This document shows, in pieces, positions 40,638-49,080 of a DNA stretch of 64,000 nt. The stretch covers positions 1 through 64,000 of the forward strand of contig JAJXWV010000069.1 in the NCBI GenBank assembly GCA_021781455.1, read 5' to 3'. Source of the DNA: Acidobacteriota bacterium (GTDB taxonomy: Bacteria > Acidobacteriota > Thermoanaerobaculia > Gp7-AA8). The translations under genes were made by a program, and so were the position numbers. The notes beneath the pieces were generated by a model, which was not told the origin of the DNA, searched no databases, and saw only the letters and a list, made by a program, of their open reading frames with translations. The stretch's first letter is position 1, and each line of letters starts with the position of its first letter.

Positions 40638-40647
40638 GGCAAAACAG

Positions 40648-40673
40648 AAACGGCGCACTCGCGTGCGCCGTTT
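40648..40673 (-). terminator. Intrinsic terminator of rpsT
   Basis: On the minus strand AAACGGCGCAC-GCGA-GTGCGCCGTTT is followed by CTGTTTTG, 22 bases after the rpsT stop. The opposite strand also ends in a T-rich run, so it may work in both directions. Confidence 0.85.
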
Positions 40674-40695
40674 TCGTTTTCCGCGATCCGGGTGG

Positions 40696-40965
40696 CTACT
40701 TCTTTTCGCCGCTGCCGCGCTTGGCGGCCGCGGAGAGCCGGGACTTGTAGCGGTTCGCGGTGTTCTTCTTGATGATTCCGCGCTTGGCCGCCTTGTCGAT
40801 CTCGGCGAATCCGGTCGAGAGAATCTCGGCCGCCGTGTCGCCACCGGCGACCGCTGCGCGCGACTTCTTCAGCGCGCCACGAAGCCGCGATTTGCCCGCG
40901 CGGTTCCGCTCATTCCGTTTTTCGGCCTGACGTCTCTGCTTCTCGGCCGAGCGAATATTCGCCAT
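40696..40965 (-). CDS. 30S ribosomal protein S20
   Basis: An 89-residue, highly basic three-helix protein: MANIRSAEKQRRQAEKRNER, NRAGKSRLRGALKKSRAAVA and GIIKKNTANRYKSRLSAAAK match bS20, which binds 16S rRNA early in 30S assembly. AGGAG precedes the ATG at good spacing, in contrast to the many genes here without Shine-Dalgarno sites. Confidence 0.97.
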   Translation of the reverse strand: MANIRSAEKQRRQAEKRNERNRAGKSRLRGALKKSRAAVAGGDTAAEILSTGFAEIDKAAKRGIIKKNTANRYKSRLSAAAKRGSGEKK

Positions 40966-41034
40966 GAATTTGCTCCTGTGTCCTTCCGGTGAGGTCTGCG
41001 ACCGGTGTGCCGGCCGAACGAAAGGCTGCGTATT

Positions 41035-41901
41035 CTACCTTGATTCCACTCCCAGTCTCTTCAATTCCTCCCGGGCCTTCGTGGCCTCGGGCGATTTGGG
41101 GTGCTCGTGTACCACGTACTGAAGCTGGACGATGGCTTGCGCCTTCTCCCCGATGTTCACGTAGGCGTAGCCCTTTTTCAGCAGCGCACTGGGAACCTTG
41201 TCGGATTGCGGGTAGCTGTTGACGACGCTGTCAAACTGCGCGATCGCGTCCTGATATTTCTTCTGCGAGTAGAGGCACTCGCCGATCCAGTAGGCGGCGT
41301 TGTCGGCCAGGTCGGATGTCGGATACTTGCCGATGAAGTCCTTGAATCCGGCGATGGCCAGGTCGTAGTTGCCTCGCTGATAGTCGCGGTAGGCGGCCTG
41401 GTACTCGACCGTGGGACTCTCGGTATCGGCAGCGACGGTGACCTCGCTCGCGGGGCCGGGGGGAGGCGCTCCCGGCGCGGCCGCAGCGCCGGGTGCAGTG
41501 GCTGGTGGAGCGGGGGTGAGCCGGGCCACGGCCGCACGAGTCTCGTCGAGGTCGTGCTGCGCCTGCGTGACCTGCTGGACGATGTGGTCGATGCGGTAGT
41601 TGGTCTGCTCGATCGATCCCTGCAGGTTGTTCTGCCGGTCTTCGATCTGGTCGACCTTGGCCACCATCGTGGCGTTGGACTTGAGAAGCGTCTGCGTCTG
41701 CTCGGCGATGCGCGCGTTCACGCTCTGCACCTCTTCCTTGCTCGAAGCCGTGCGCTTGAGCTGCGCCACCTGGTCCTGCAGCTCGTTGATCTGACTCTGC
41801 AGTTTCTGGATGTCGGAGGAGGTCACGCAGGCGCCGGCGCCCAGCAGCGACACGGCCAGTGCACAGCGGGCGGCGAGGCGGAGTGCGATGCGCGGGGTCA
41901 T
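41035..41901 (-). CDS. Tol-Pal coordinator CpoB (YbgF)
   Basis: A 288-residue protein, last gene of the Tol-Pal operon. A lipobox-like end of the signal sequence (VSLLGAGAC) suggests it is a lipoprotein here. A coiled coil (IQKLQSQINELQDQVAQLKR) is followed by a Pro/Ala linker and TPR repeats (YQAAYRDYQRGNYDLAIAGF, IGECLYSQKKYQDAIAQFDS). CpoB coordinates outer-membrane constriction with septal peptidoglycan synthesis through TolA. Confidence 0.93.
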   Translation of the reverse strand: MTPRIALRLAARCALAVSLLGAGACVTSSDIQKLQSQINELQDQVAQLKRTASSKEEVQSVNARIAEQTQTLLKSNATMVAKVDQIEDRQNNLQGSIEQTNYRIDHIVQQVTQAQHDLDETRAAVARLTPAPPATAPGAAAAPGAPPPGPASEVTVAADTESPTVEYQAAYRDYQRGNYDLAIAGFKDFIGKYPTSDLADNAAYWIGECLYSQKKYQDAIAQFDSVVNSYPQSDKVPSALLKKGYAYVNIGEKAQAIVQLQYVVHEHPKSPEATKAREELKRLGVESR

Positions 41902-41904
41902 TGC

Positions 41905-42492
41905 CTATTTTCCGATGAGCACGAGATGGTCGCGGCGATTCTTCGCCCACGCCGCTTCGTCGTGACCCGGGTCGAAGGGACGCTCTTCGCCGTAGCTGAC
42001 TGTGCGGATGCGACTGGCGTCGATTCCCAGCGTGGCCAGGTACTCCTTGGCGGTGTTGGCGCGGCGGTCGCCAAGGGCCAGGTTGTACTGCTCGGTGCCG
42101 CGCTCGTCGCAGTGGCCTTCGATGAGGAGGTTGTACTGCGGATTCTTCTTGAGCCAGTTCGCGGAGTTGGTCAGCGCGGTCTGCGCGTCGGGAGTGAGGG
42201 TCGACTCGTCGAACGCGAAGAAGGCGTCCTGAATGTAGCCGCGCTGCTGGGCGACGCGATTGAGCTCGTCGATGTCGGACGGAAGCGCTTCTTCCGTGAC
42301 CTTGGCCTCGGGCTGGACGAAGTCGGGCGGCTGAGTCACCGGAGTTGCGGCGACCGGAGGCGGCTGGGTGGTGGTGACGACGGGCGTCGGAGCGACGACA
42401 GGGGCCGGTGTCTTCTTGGTCCGGCAGGCGGGAAGGATCACGATGAGAGTGGCGAGCAGCGTAAGGGCAAGCGTCTTCAGCATCTTAGTCAT
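41905..42492 (-). CDS. Peptidoglycan-associated lipoprotein Pal
   Basis: A 195-residue lipoprotein ([11 protein letters not shown], lipobox Cys near 23) with a Pro/Val/Thr linker and a C-terminal OmpA-like peptidoglycan-binding domain: [40 protein letters not shown] and [19 protein letters not shown]. It tethers the outer membrane to the wall and binds TolB. It lies between tolB and cpoB on the minus strand. Confidence 0.95.
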   Translation of the reverse strand: MTKMLKTLALTLLATLIVILPACRTKKTPAPVVAPTPVVTTTQPPPVAATPVTQPPDFVQPEAKVTEEALPSDIDELNRVAQQRGYIQDAFFAFDESTLTPDAQTALTNSANWLKKNPQYNLLIEGHCDERGTEQYNLALGDRRANTAKEYLATLGIDASRIRTVSYGEERPFDPGHDEAAWAKNRRDHLVLIGK

Positions 42493-42550
42493 TGCAGTTC
42501 GACTCCTTATGTGAACCAGTTCGAATCATACCAAACGGGCCGCAGCGCGA

Positions 42551-43843
42551 TTACTCAACCTTCTTTGACCAGTCCGGTTCTTTGTTCTCACCTTGCGACG
42601 TGAGCGGCATCAGATCGGTTCCGTCTGCGCGCATCCTGTAGATCTGCCATTTGCCGGAACGGTTCGACTGAAAGGCGATCCACTTGCCGTCCGGCGACCA
42701 GGAAGGCTGCTCGTTCGATCCTTCGCCGGCCAGGATGTGGCTTTCGCCGGTGACGACGTTCGTGATTCGGATCTGGAAGACGCCGTTGACGCGCGAGGTG
42801 TAGGCGAGCCGCTCGCCGTCCGGCGCCCAGCGCGCGTCGTCGTTCCATTGGCCTTCGAACGAGATGCGCCGGATGTTCGTTCCTTCCGCGTCCATCACGT
42901 AGATCTGAGGCGTGCCGCTCCGTCCGGAAGTGAAGCAGATCTGCCTGCCGTTGGGACTCCACTCGGGCGTGGACTCGATCGAGTACGACGTGGTCAGGCG
43001 CCGCAGGTTCGTAGCGTCGTCCCTGATCACGTAAATATCGGGATTCCCGTTGACCGAGCCGACGAAGGCGATGTCGTGTCCGACCGGCGAGAATCGCGCG
43101 GAAGTGTTCAGCGCCAGGCCGGTGTGGATCTTGATCCGGCCGCCGCCGCGGCGGTTGATCACGTACATCTCGCTGGCGTTGCGGCTGAAGGAGGTGTAGA
43201 CCATCCGCTCGTCGTCGGGCGACCAGCTGGGAAGAATCGAAAGCCCCCGGTGAAAGGTGATCCGGCGCTGATTGCCGCCGTCCCAATCCATCAGGTAGAT
43301 CTCCCAGAAGCCGTCGCGATTCGATGCGAATGCGATCTGCGTGGTGAAGATGCCGGGCTTGCCGTTGATGCTGCGCACGATGTACGAGGCGATCGTGTGC
43401 GCGGTCTTGGTGAGAGCGGCCTCCCCGGCGCGATAGCGTTTGCTGGGGAGCGCCTCGGCACCGGTGCTGTCGACCAGCCGTGTGTCGACGAGGTAGTCGA
43501 TCTCGGCGCCCCCGCCGCCCGCCGGCGTCGTGGAGAACCGCAGGTCGAGCAGGTACGCCGCGCTGATGCGCTTGAGAAGATCGGGCGTCGGCGGGACGTT
43601 CGGCGGCAACGGGGCGATGGCGAAGACACCGGACTCCGCGATGTCGCGCGTGAGCGGCGCGAAAAAGAGCGCGTTGATCTTCTGCGGGTCCAGTCCTGCC
43701 GGCAGACCGGGAAACGGAATGGCGATGCGCGCCACCTGCTGGGCCTTCGACTGATCGATCGTGGTCTGGATCTGCGTCTGCGCGTGCGCGGCGGACGCCA
43801 GCAGGACGAGGAGAACCGAAAGAGCTGGAGTCGTCTTTTTCAT
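42551..43843 (-). CDS. Tol-Pal protein TolB
   Basis: A 430-residue periplasmic protein: signal peptide (ALSVLLVLLASAAHAQTQ), N-terminal alpha/beta domain, and a six-bladed beta-propeller of repeated WSPDG-type blades (SWSPDDERMVYTSFSRNASE, EWSPNGRQICFTSGRSGTPQ, RWAPDGERLAYTSRVNGVFQ, SWSPDGKWIAFQSNRSGKWQ). It cycles between Pal and TolA. It overlaps the TolA-like gene by 4 bp. Confidence 0.95.
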   Translation of the reverse strand: MKKTTPALSVLLVLLASAAHAQTQIQTTIDQSKAQQVARIAIPFPGLPAGLDPQKINALFFAPLTRDIAESGVFAIAPLPPNVPPTPDLLKRISAAYLLDLRFSTTPAGGGGAEIDYLVDTRLVDSTGAEALPSKRYRAGEAALTKTAHTIASYIVRSINGKPGIFTTQIAFASNRDGFWEIYLMDWDGGNQRRITFHRGLSILPSWSPDDERMVYTSFSRNASEMYVINRRGGGRIKIHTGLALNTSARFSPVGHDIAFVGSVNGNPDIYVIRDDATNLRRLTTSYSIESTPEWSPNGRQICFTSGRSGTPQIYVMDAEGTNIRRISFEGQWNDDARWAPDGERLAYTSRVNGVFQIRITNVVTGESHILAGEGSNEQPSWSPDGKWIAFQSNRSGKWQIYRMRADGTDLMPLTSQGENKEPDWSKKVE

Positions 43844-44571
43844 TTGAACGTGAGGTGAACTCCGAGGAAGGTGCCGTTATACGCGAAAGGGAGCGGTGTC
43901 AGGGGAGAGGCTTCCAGGACGGCGCGGAGAGCGGCGCGGTCGGCGGTGCCGTTGCCGCTGCCCGTCTCGATTTTCGCGTTGCGGATCGTGCCGTCGCGCT
44001 CGATCTCGTAGTAAACGGTCGTGGCCGTGCCGGGCGTGACCTGGGGCCGGAACCAGTGCGTGCCGATCAGTCGTTTCATGTTCTCGATGTAGAGCGTGTA
44101 CGGGAAGTCGCCTTCGATGCCCGTGACGCCGGCGCTGCCGATGGGAACGTCCGCCACTCCCGTTGCGGTTCCGGTGCCGGCCGGATGCGCCGCGACGGCG
44201 GGCGGAGGAGGAGCAGCGACGTCCAGGCCCTTTTTCGTCGACTTTCCGAAGGGTGACGTCGGCGCCGTCTTCTTCGAGGGCTTCTCCACCGGCGCGGGCT
44301 TCGGCTGCTCGACGGCGGGCCGCGGCTCGGCCAGTTTCGGGAGCGGCGGGGAAACGGGCTTCGCCGCCGGCGCAGCCGCGTTCGCGGGAGTCATGGGTGC
44401 CAGCCTGATGGTCAATATGTTGACCCCATGGACAGGGGAGTGGTGCAGCGCGGCATAGACGGCGATGGCCGTGATCGCAGCGTGCAGGAGGACGGAGAGG
44501 ATGATTCCGGGAGCGGTACCCGTGTCGAGCGAGGCTCGTTCGGCCAGAAGTTCACCGACGCGGTCTTCCAT
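43840..44571 (-). CDS. TolA/TonB-like energy transducer
   Basis: A 243-residue protein with one N-terminal TM helix ([20 protein letters not shown]), a long Pro/Ala/Lys-rich periplasmic stretch ([20 protein letters not shown]), and a C-terminal TonB/TolA domain ([14 protein letters not shown]-like segment [36 protein letters not shown]). Placement between tolR and tolB identifies it as the TolA of this operon. It transmits proton-motive force from TolQR to the outer membrane. Confidence 0.9.
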   Translation of the reverse strand: MEDRVGELLAERASLDTGTAPGIILSVLLHAAITAIAVYAALHHSPVHGVNILTIRLAPMTPANAAAPAAKPVSPPLPKLAEPRPAVEQPKPAPVEKPSKKTAPTSPFGKSTKKGLDVAAPPPPAVAAHPAGTGTATGVADVPIGSAGVTGIEGDFPYTLYIENMKRLIGTHWFRPQVTPGTATTVYYEIERDGTIRNAKIETGSGNGTADRAALRAVLEASPLTPLPFAYNGTFLGVHLTFK

Positions 44572-44992
44572 CCGGTTCCTTCGGCTGCGTGATCATGCCC
44601 AGTTGCTCGACCCCGGCGCGGTTCATGATGTCGAGCACCGTCACCACGCGCCCGTATGGCACGCCTTTGTCTGCCTCCAGCAGCGCTCGCTTGACGCGAC
44701 GGCCGCGCAGCATCGGCCCCAGGGTGGCCTCGAGATTTCCCGTCCCGGCCGGCGCGCCGTCGACGTAGACGGCACCGTTCGCCGCCACCGTGACCTTGGC
44801 CGGCTGGTTCGAGGCCAGTTCGAAGCTCTTCCCCTCGGCCGTCGGAAGCTGCACGGTGAGCCCCGTGGTGAGCATCGGCGCCGTGATCATGAAGATGATG
44901 AGCAGGACCAGCATCACGTCCACCAGCGGCGTGACGTTGATGTCCGCCATGTCGCCCAGGTCGTCGCCGTTGCTGTCGAATCGAAAAGCCAT
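44552..44992 (-). CDS. TolR/ExbD-family protein
   Basis: A 146-residue inner-membrane protein. The single TM helix with the essential Asp is [20 protein letters not shown], followed by a periplasmic domain ([20 protein letters not shown]). It forms the stator with TolQ. It overlaps tolA by 20 bp. Confidence 0.94.
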   Translation of the reverse strand: MAFRFDSNGDDLGDMADINVTPLVDVMLVLLIIFMITAPMLTTGLTVQLPTAEGKSFELASNQPAKVTVAANGAVYVDGAPAGTGNLEATLGPMLRGRRVKRALLEADKGVPYGRVVTVLDIMNRAGVEQLGMITQPKEPDGRPRR

Positions 44993-45029
44993 CAGAAATT
45001 AGACGATCGTGTTGACGTGAAAGTAACTT

Positions 45030-45098
45030 GAAGTCCTGAGTCCTGAGTCCTTAGTAGATCGTGCACGCTTCCGCTCAGGACTCAGCACTCAGGACTTC
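45030..45098. repeat. Heptamer array CTGAGTC inside the tol operon
   Basis: GAAGTCCTGAGTCCTGAGTC faces CTCAGGACTCAGCACTCAGG. It lies in the 105-bp gap between tolQ and tolR and its right end touches the tolQ stop codon. As a hairpin it could lower downstream expression relative to tolQ. Confidence 0.88.
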
Positions 45099-45748
45099 TA
45101 CATGAAGTTCCTCTCCGTGAGGTTGAGGAACTCCAGCGTGAAGTCCTCCATCTCGCCGCGGGAGTGGCGCAGCCGCTGGACGAAGGCGTTATAGAAAAGG
45201 AGTGCCGGTATGGCTGCGAAGAGCCCGGCCGCCGTGTTGATCAGGGCTTCGCTGATGCCGGGGGCGACCGCGGTGATCGAGGTCGAGCCGGTCGAGCCGA
45301 TGCTGGCGAACGAGTCCATGATTCCCCACACCGTTCCGAACAGGCCGATGAACGGCGTCGCGGCGGCGGTGGTGGCCAGGAAAGGGACGTAGCGGCTGAG
45401 GCGGGCCCCTTCGATGCGGGAAGCGCGGATCAGCGATCGCTCCACGCTGTCGAGAGAGCGCACCTTCGCACCCTCGTGGGCGATCTGTGCCTCGACTTCC
45501 GCATACCCGGCCTTGAACAGACCGACCAGCGGCGAATAGGTGAGCGAATTGGCGGCCGACTGCACGTCGGCGAGCCGCTTGGCTTTCCGAAACACACTTA
45601 CGAACCGCTTCGACAGCCGCTCCGAGCGGCTGAAACGCCGCCAGACGATCAGGATCGTCGCCCACGACAGAATGGAAAAGAGGAGAAGGATGGCGAGAAC
45701 GGTTTTTCCCACCCATCCCGTATGGATAAACGCCGTCCAGAGTTGCAC
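45098..45748 (-). CDS. TolQ/ExbB-family protein
   Basis: A 216-residue, three-TM proton-channel subunit, first gene of the Tol-Pal operon (GTG start). TM1 is [20 protein letters not shown], and the conserved channel pair is [20 protein letters not shown] with [20 protein letters not shown]. It forms the pentameric stator around TolR. TACCTT lies seven bases before the GTG, another close -10-like box. Confidence 0.94.
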   Translation of the reverse strand: MQLWTAFIHTGWVGKTVLAILLLFSILSWATILIVWRRFSRSERLSKRFVSVFRKAKRLADVQSAANSLTYSPLVGLFKAGYAEVEAQIAHEGAKVRSLDSVERSLIRASRIEGARLSRYVPFLATTAAATPFIGLFGTVWGIMDSFASIGSTGSTSITAVAPGISEALINTAAGLFAAIPALLFYNAFVQRLRHSRGEMEDFTLEFLNLTERNFM

Positions 45749-45768
45749 GGGCGGTAAGGTAGCAGAGA

Positions 45769-45832
45769 AATTGCGGATTGCGGATTGCGAATTGCGAAAT
45801 GAAGCGACGAACGGAGATCAATTCGCAATTCG
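45769..45832. repeat. Heptamer array GATTGCG/AATTGCG
   Basis: TTGCGGATTGCGGATTGCGA and ATTGCG face TTCGCAATTCG. It lies between the divergent tolQ and SDR genes and is related to the array at 31589-31664. Confidence 0.85.
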
Positions 45833-45834
45833 TT

Positions 45835-45840
45835 CATAAT
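45835..45840 (+). promoter_or_regulatory. -10-like box CATAAT before the SDR gene
   Basis: CATAAT ends eight bases before ATG 45849, with CGCGCCTC between. It is nearly identical in layout to the mutS promoter. Confidence 0.45.
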
Positions 45841-45848
45841 CGCGCCTC

Positions 45849-46622
45849 ATGTCGAAGCGTGCGCTCATCACCGGCGCGTCGAGCGGAATCGGCGAAGCGC
45901 TGGCGCGCGAGCTCGGGAGGCGCGGCTGGTCGCTGGCCCTTCTGGCGCGGCGACACGTTCTGATGGAAGCTCTGGCCCGCGAGATTGGAAACGCTGTGGC
46001 CTTTCCCTGCGACGTCAGCGACTTCACCTCCGTGACGGATTCCGTGCGCAAGGCCGAAGCCGCTCTCGGCGGGCCGTTCGATCTCGTCGTCGCCAATGCC
46101 GGGATCGGCGCGCCCACTCACGCGAGCAAGTTCAAGGCGAACGAGGCCGAGCAGATGGTGCGCGTCAACGTCCTCGGCATGATGTACCTGTTCGACGCCG
46201 TGGTCCCCTCGATGATCGAGCGCCGCGGCGGGCGGTTCGCTGGCATGGCCTCCCTGGCGGGACTGCGCGGCCTGCCGACGTCGTCCGCGTACTCCGCCAC
46301 GAAGGCGGCCATGCAGGCCTTTCTCGAGTCGAGCCGCGTCGAGCTCGCGCCGTACGGCGTCGGAGTGACGACGATCAACCCGGGGTTCGTGGCTACGCCG
46401 ATGACCGAGAGGAACCGCTTCAAAATGCCGTTCCTGGTGAACGTGAACAAGGCTGCGGTCATCATCGCCGACGGGCTGGAGCGCGGCGCGCGCGTCGTGC
46501 AGTTCCCGTGGCCGATGTCGTTGTTGATGCGTTTCACGCGCCTGCTGCCGAACGCCATCTACGACCGGGTGATGATTCCGTACGGGCGGCGTAAGAGCGA
46601 TCCGTCGAAGGTGAAGCGATGA
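45849..46622 (+). CDS. Short-chain dehydrogenase/reductase
   Basis: A 257-residue SDR. The cofactor motif is RALITGASSGIGEALARELG, the NAG motif VVANAGIGAPTH, and the catalytic YxxxK is SSAYSATKAAMQAFLESSRV with the preceding Ser in FAGMASLAGLRGLPTSS. VTTINPGFVATPMT follows. The NADP preference is suggested by the basic residues after the glycine motif. The substrate is unknown. It overlaps the next gene by 4 bp. Confidence 0.92.
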   Translation: MSKRALITGASSGIGEALARELGRRGWSLALLARRHVLMEALAREIGNAVAFPCDVSDFTSVTDSVRKAEAALGGPFDLVVANAGIGAPTHASKFKANEAEQMVRVNVLGMMYLFDAVVPSMIERRGGRFAGMASLAGLRGLPTSSAYSATKAAMQAFLESSRVELAPYGVGVTTINPGFVATPMTERNRFKMPFLVNVNKAAVIIADGLERGARVVQFPWPMSLLMRFTRLLPNAIYDRVMIPYGRRKSDPSKVKR

Positions 46623-47092
46623 AGCGCCTGTTTCGCGAGACGATGAACGTCCGCCTCTGGTCGTTCGTCAACGTCTTTCTGCTATGGATCGTCCGGCCGT
46701 CGATCCTGGAAGTGAACGAGAACCGCTGCGAGATCGTGATCCCGCTGAACTGGATCACACGGCGCCGCGACATTCACGCCATGTACTTCGGCACGCTGTC
46801 GATGGGCGCGGACATGGCCGGCGGCCTGATCGCCTTCCGGCTCATGCAGCGGCAGAAGGTGAACGTCTCGTTCATCTTCAAGGACTTCAAGGCGGAGTTC
46901 CTCAAACGCGCGGAAGGCGACGTGCACTTCGCCAACGAGGATGGGCCGGTGATTCAGGAACTGCTCCGGCGTGCTCTGGCGAGTGGTGAGCGCGAAGAGG
47001 CCAAGGTTCACGTCACGGCCACCGTGCCGAAGAAGCTCGGCGGCGAGCCGGTGGCGCGTTTCGAGCTCACGCTCTCCTTGAAACGGCGGTGA
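46619..47092 (+). CDS. Hotdog-fold-like protein (DUF4442 type)
   Basis: A 157-residue protein translationally coupled to the SDR gene (ATGA overlap). The core NRCEIVIPLNWITRRRDIHA, then AMYFGTLSMGADMAGGLIAF and VSFIFKDFKAEFLKRAEGDV resembles the DUF4442 thioesterase-like hotdog proteins. Pairing with an SDR suggests an acyl-CoA or acyl-ACP substrate. No catalytic residue can be assigned with confidence. Confidence 0.75.
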   Translation: MKRLFRETMNVRLWSFVNVFLLWIVRPSILEVNENRCEIVIPLNWITRRRDIHAMYFGTLSMGADMAGGLIAFRLMQRQKVNVSFIFKDFKAEFLKRAEGDVHFANEDGPVIQELLRRALASGEREEAKVHVTATVPKKLGGEPVARFELTLSLKRR

Positions 47093-47103
47093 GGCAGCAG
47101 GCG

Positions 47104-47269
47104 CTAGTGGCCTGTATCGGCTGAATTGGTACCACCTGGCTTGGTCTCGACGCCGTGAGCTTCGTTGCGCCTCCTCAGCATAGTCACCGCTATGCCTGCG
47201 TCGGCGCGCCTCGCTCACGTCGCCGATCCCGGCGCCACTGGTACCAATTCAACCAATACAGGCCACTAG
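47104..47269. mobile_element. 166-bp MITE-like element, copy 2
   Basis: The same element as 33856-34021, identical except for one visible base near the left terminal repeat (ACCACCTGG here, ACCACTTGG there). Its right tip CTAG overlaps the end of the minus-strand DUF2007 gene and supplies its TAG stop. Confidence 0.9.
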
Positions 47270-47637
47270 TGGACTCCCGGAAACGGCCCGCTCATCTCCG
47301 TCGTCGACGCGTCGCCACGCTGCAACCGCTCGAGAATTTCCTGAGCGCGCTCGTGCAGCGCATCGAGAACCCAGACCCGGGCATTCCACGGTTGCGGCCC
47401 GTCGATCGGCCGGTCGTCGAGGAGCGGGAGCGCGGTCCCCGCCTCGATCACGTACGGCACCCCCGCCCGTTCGAGCCGGTCGGCGAGTGCGGAGAGGAGC
47501 CCGGCGTCGGTGGTCATGGTCAGGCTGACGAGCTGCGAGCTCAGCGTCTCCTCGATGTGATCGACGAGCTTCTCGCCGCAATCGGCGCAGCGATCGACGC
47601 CTTCGCGGTATTCGGTGAGGCATTCTGGACAGATCAT
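47266..47637 (-). CDS. Zinc-ribbon plus DUF2007-like signalling protein
   Basis: A 123-residue protein. Cys3, Cys6, Cys17 and Cys20 (MICPECLTEYREGVDRCADC) form a zinc ribbon; the rest (SLTMTTDAGLLSALADRLER, AGVPYVIEAGTALPLLDD, RVWVLDALHERAQEILERL) resembles the DUF2007 putative signal-transducing domain. The last residues and stop (MSGPFPGVH) come right at the MITE end, so the original C-terminus may have been cut. It overlaps the MBL gene by 4 bp. Confidence 0.78.
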   Translation of the reverse strand: MICPECLTEYREGVDRCADCGEKLVDHIEETLSSQLVSLTMTTDAGLLSALADRLERAGVPYVIEAGTALPLLDDRPIDGPQPWNARVWVLDALHERAQEILERLQRGDASTTEMSGPFPGVH

Positions 47638-48509
47638 TGGAGACTCGCCACCAGTTCATCGATGTAACGGTCGGCTTTGACGAAGCTCTTGCCCCAGGTC
47701 TCGTTCCAGGGCGCGAGGACGTTGGCTTCCTTCATTTGCGCGGCAGTCTTGCCGGCCTTCAGTTCTTTCTCCACTGCAGCGGAGGTCGCCTCGAGCATCT
47801 CGCCGTAAGCGCGGAGGCTGGCCTTGTCTCCGAGGGGACCGTGGCCGGGGATGATCTTCACGTCGTCGGGGATCATGGGCAGAGTCTTGTCGACGGCAGC
47901 GATCAGGCCGCGAACGTTGCCTCCGTTCTCGGTGTCGATGATCGGATAGCCGCCGTTGAAGAACTCGTCGCCCATGTGCAGCACCTTCGACTGCGGGAAG
48001 TAGGCGATGGCGTCGCCGTCGGTGTGGGCGTCGGGATAGTGAATGATCCGGACGTCGTCGCCATCGAGGTGCAGCGTGATCCGGTCGTCGAAGGTGATGA
48101 CCGGCAATGCGGCTTTCGGCGACGGCGGAAAGTCGCGTCCGAACGCCTTCGCTCCGCTCTCCAGGCGCTTGCGGACGTTGTCGTGGGCGATGATGGTTGC
48201 CTGAGCACCGAAGAACTGGTTTCCGCCGGTGTGATCCATGTGGTAGTGGGTGTTCAGGACGAAGCGCACCGGCTTGGGCGAAAGGACGCGAATGGCTTCG
48301 GCGATCTTTGGTGCGAGTGGGGCGAACTGGTCGTCGATCATGAACACGCCGTCGTCACCCGTGAGCACCGCGATGTTGCCGCCGGCGCCGGTCAGCATGT
48401 AGACATTTCCGCCGACTTTGACGGATTTCACTTCGACCTTGCTGAAGTCCTGGGCGGCGGCTGAAGAGGCGAGGGCGAGGAACGCGATGAGAATGAACGT
48501 TCTGCGCAT
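47634..48509 (-). CDS. Secreted MBL-fold metallo-hydrolase
   Basis: A 291-residue exported protein (RRTFILIAFLALASSAAAQD). The zinc-binding motif is FVLNTHYHMDHTGGNQFFG, followed by HYPDAHTDGDAIAYFPQSKV, MGDEFFNGGYPII and IIPGHGPLGDKASL, so both zinc sites are complete. Close in pattern to class B beta-lactamase-like proteins, but the function may be different. The start ATG 48509 begins the signal peptide; TACAAT is six bases upstream. Confidence 0.9.
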   Translation of the reverse strand: MRRTFILIAFLALASSAAAQDFSKVEVKSVKVGGNVYMLTGAGGNIAVLTGDDGVFMIDDQFAPLAPKIAEAIRVLSPKPVRFVLNTHYHMDHTGGNQFFGAQATIIAHDNVRKRLESGAKAFGRDFPPSPKAALPVITFDDRITLHLDGDDVRIIHYPDAHTDGDAIAYFPQSKVLHMGDEFFNGGYPIIDTENGGNVRGLIAAVDKTLPMIPDDVKIIPGHGPLGDKASLRAYGEMLEATSAAVEKELKAGKTAAQMKEANVLAPWNETWGKSFVKADRYIDELVASLQ

Positions 48510-48515
48510 GAGGTC

Positions 48516-48521
48516 ATTGTA
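48516..48521 (-). promoter_or_regulatory. -10 box TACAAT before the MBL gene
   Basis: On the minus strand TACAAT ends six bases before ATG 48509. The divergent HExxH gene starts only 15 bp away, so the promoter region is extremely compact. Confidence 0.45.
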
Positions 48522-48524
48522 GCG

Positions 48525-48884
48525 ATGAATCTGTCGGACGAGCTGCAGCAGGCCGTTGCCGAATCGGGAGCGCGTCTTCACTTTCGCTTTCCGGCATGGC
48601 TGCGGCCGTTCGTCTTCCGCGGCATCACAGCCATCACGATTGGACGCCGTGTCTACGTGAGAACCGCTGACGCGCCTGACGGTCTGGAGCGGCTGCTGCG
48701 CCACGAGATCGAGCACGTCCGGCAGATCAACAGGATCGGCCTGATCCGGTTCTACGCTCGATACGGGGTCGAATACGTGCGCCACCGCCGTGCCGGAATG
48801 ACGTCATGGGACGCCTACCGGGCCATCTCGTTCGAGCGGGAGGCGAGAGCCGCCGAGGAGGTGCAGGGTGACCTGGACGTATAA
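48525..48884 (+). CDS. DUF4157-like HExxH protein
   Basis: A 119-residue protein with GLERLLRHEIEHVRQINRIG, the HExxH zinc-protease-like motif, flanked by TAITIGRRVYVRT and FYARYGVEYVRHRRAGMTSW. The last part (SFEREARAAEEVQGDLDV) holds the extra acidic ligand expected for such folds. DUF4157-type domains occur alone or in larger toxins; here it is alone, without signal peptide. Protease activity is unproven. Confidence 0.75.
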   Translation: MNLSDELQQAVAESGARLHFRFPAWLRPFVFRGITAITIGRRVYVRTADAPDGLERLLRHEIEHVRQINRIGLIRFYARYGVEYVRHRRAGMTSWDAYRAISFEREARAAEEVQGDLDV

Positions 48885-48899
48885 TCAAGCCACTGGCGA

Positions 48900-49075
48900 G
48901 CCATTTGAATCGTTGAATTTGCGGGAGTTACCCGGCGGTAGCTGAGTTGCTCAGCAACTGGTCTCCCAACTGTGCCGATGATGGATTGAGCAGGCACTTT
49001 CAACGATTGGCGACTCAGGATGTACCAGTGGTGACCCATCGACTCACCGGGGGGAGCTTCCACTCGAGATCTCAG
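48900..49075 (+). other. Structured leader of the GGDEF gene, candidate RNA element
   Basis: A 10-bp perfect helix AATCGTTGAA (48908-48917) with TTCAACGATT (48999-49008) can enclose GGGAG/CTCCC, AGTTG-CTCAG-CAACT and GTGCC/GGCAC hairpins, forming a multibranched fold. It contains GGTAGC like c-di-GMP-I riboswitches, but the rest of that consensus is not met. It occupies the whole 5' region of a diguanylate cyclase gene. Confidence 0.4.
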
Positions 49076-49080
49076 GCTGA

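Noticed and set aside
48900-49075. c-di-GMP-I (GEMM) riboswitch
   Set aside because: Only GGTAGC matches; the GNRA tetraloop-receptor and the conserved CGCAAAG-like stretch are not found. Kept only as a generic structured-leader candidate.
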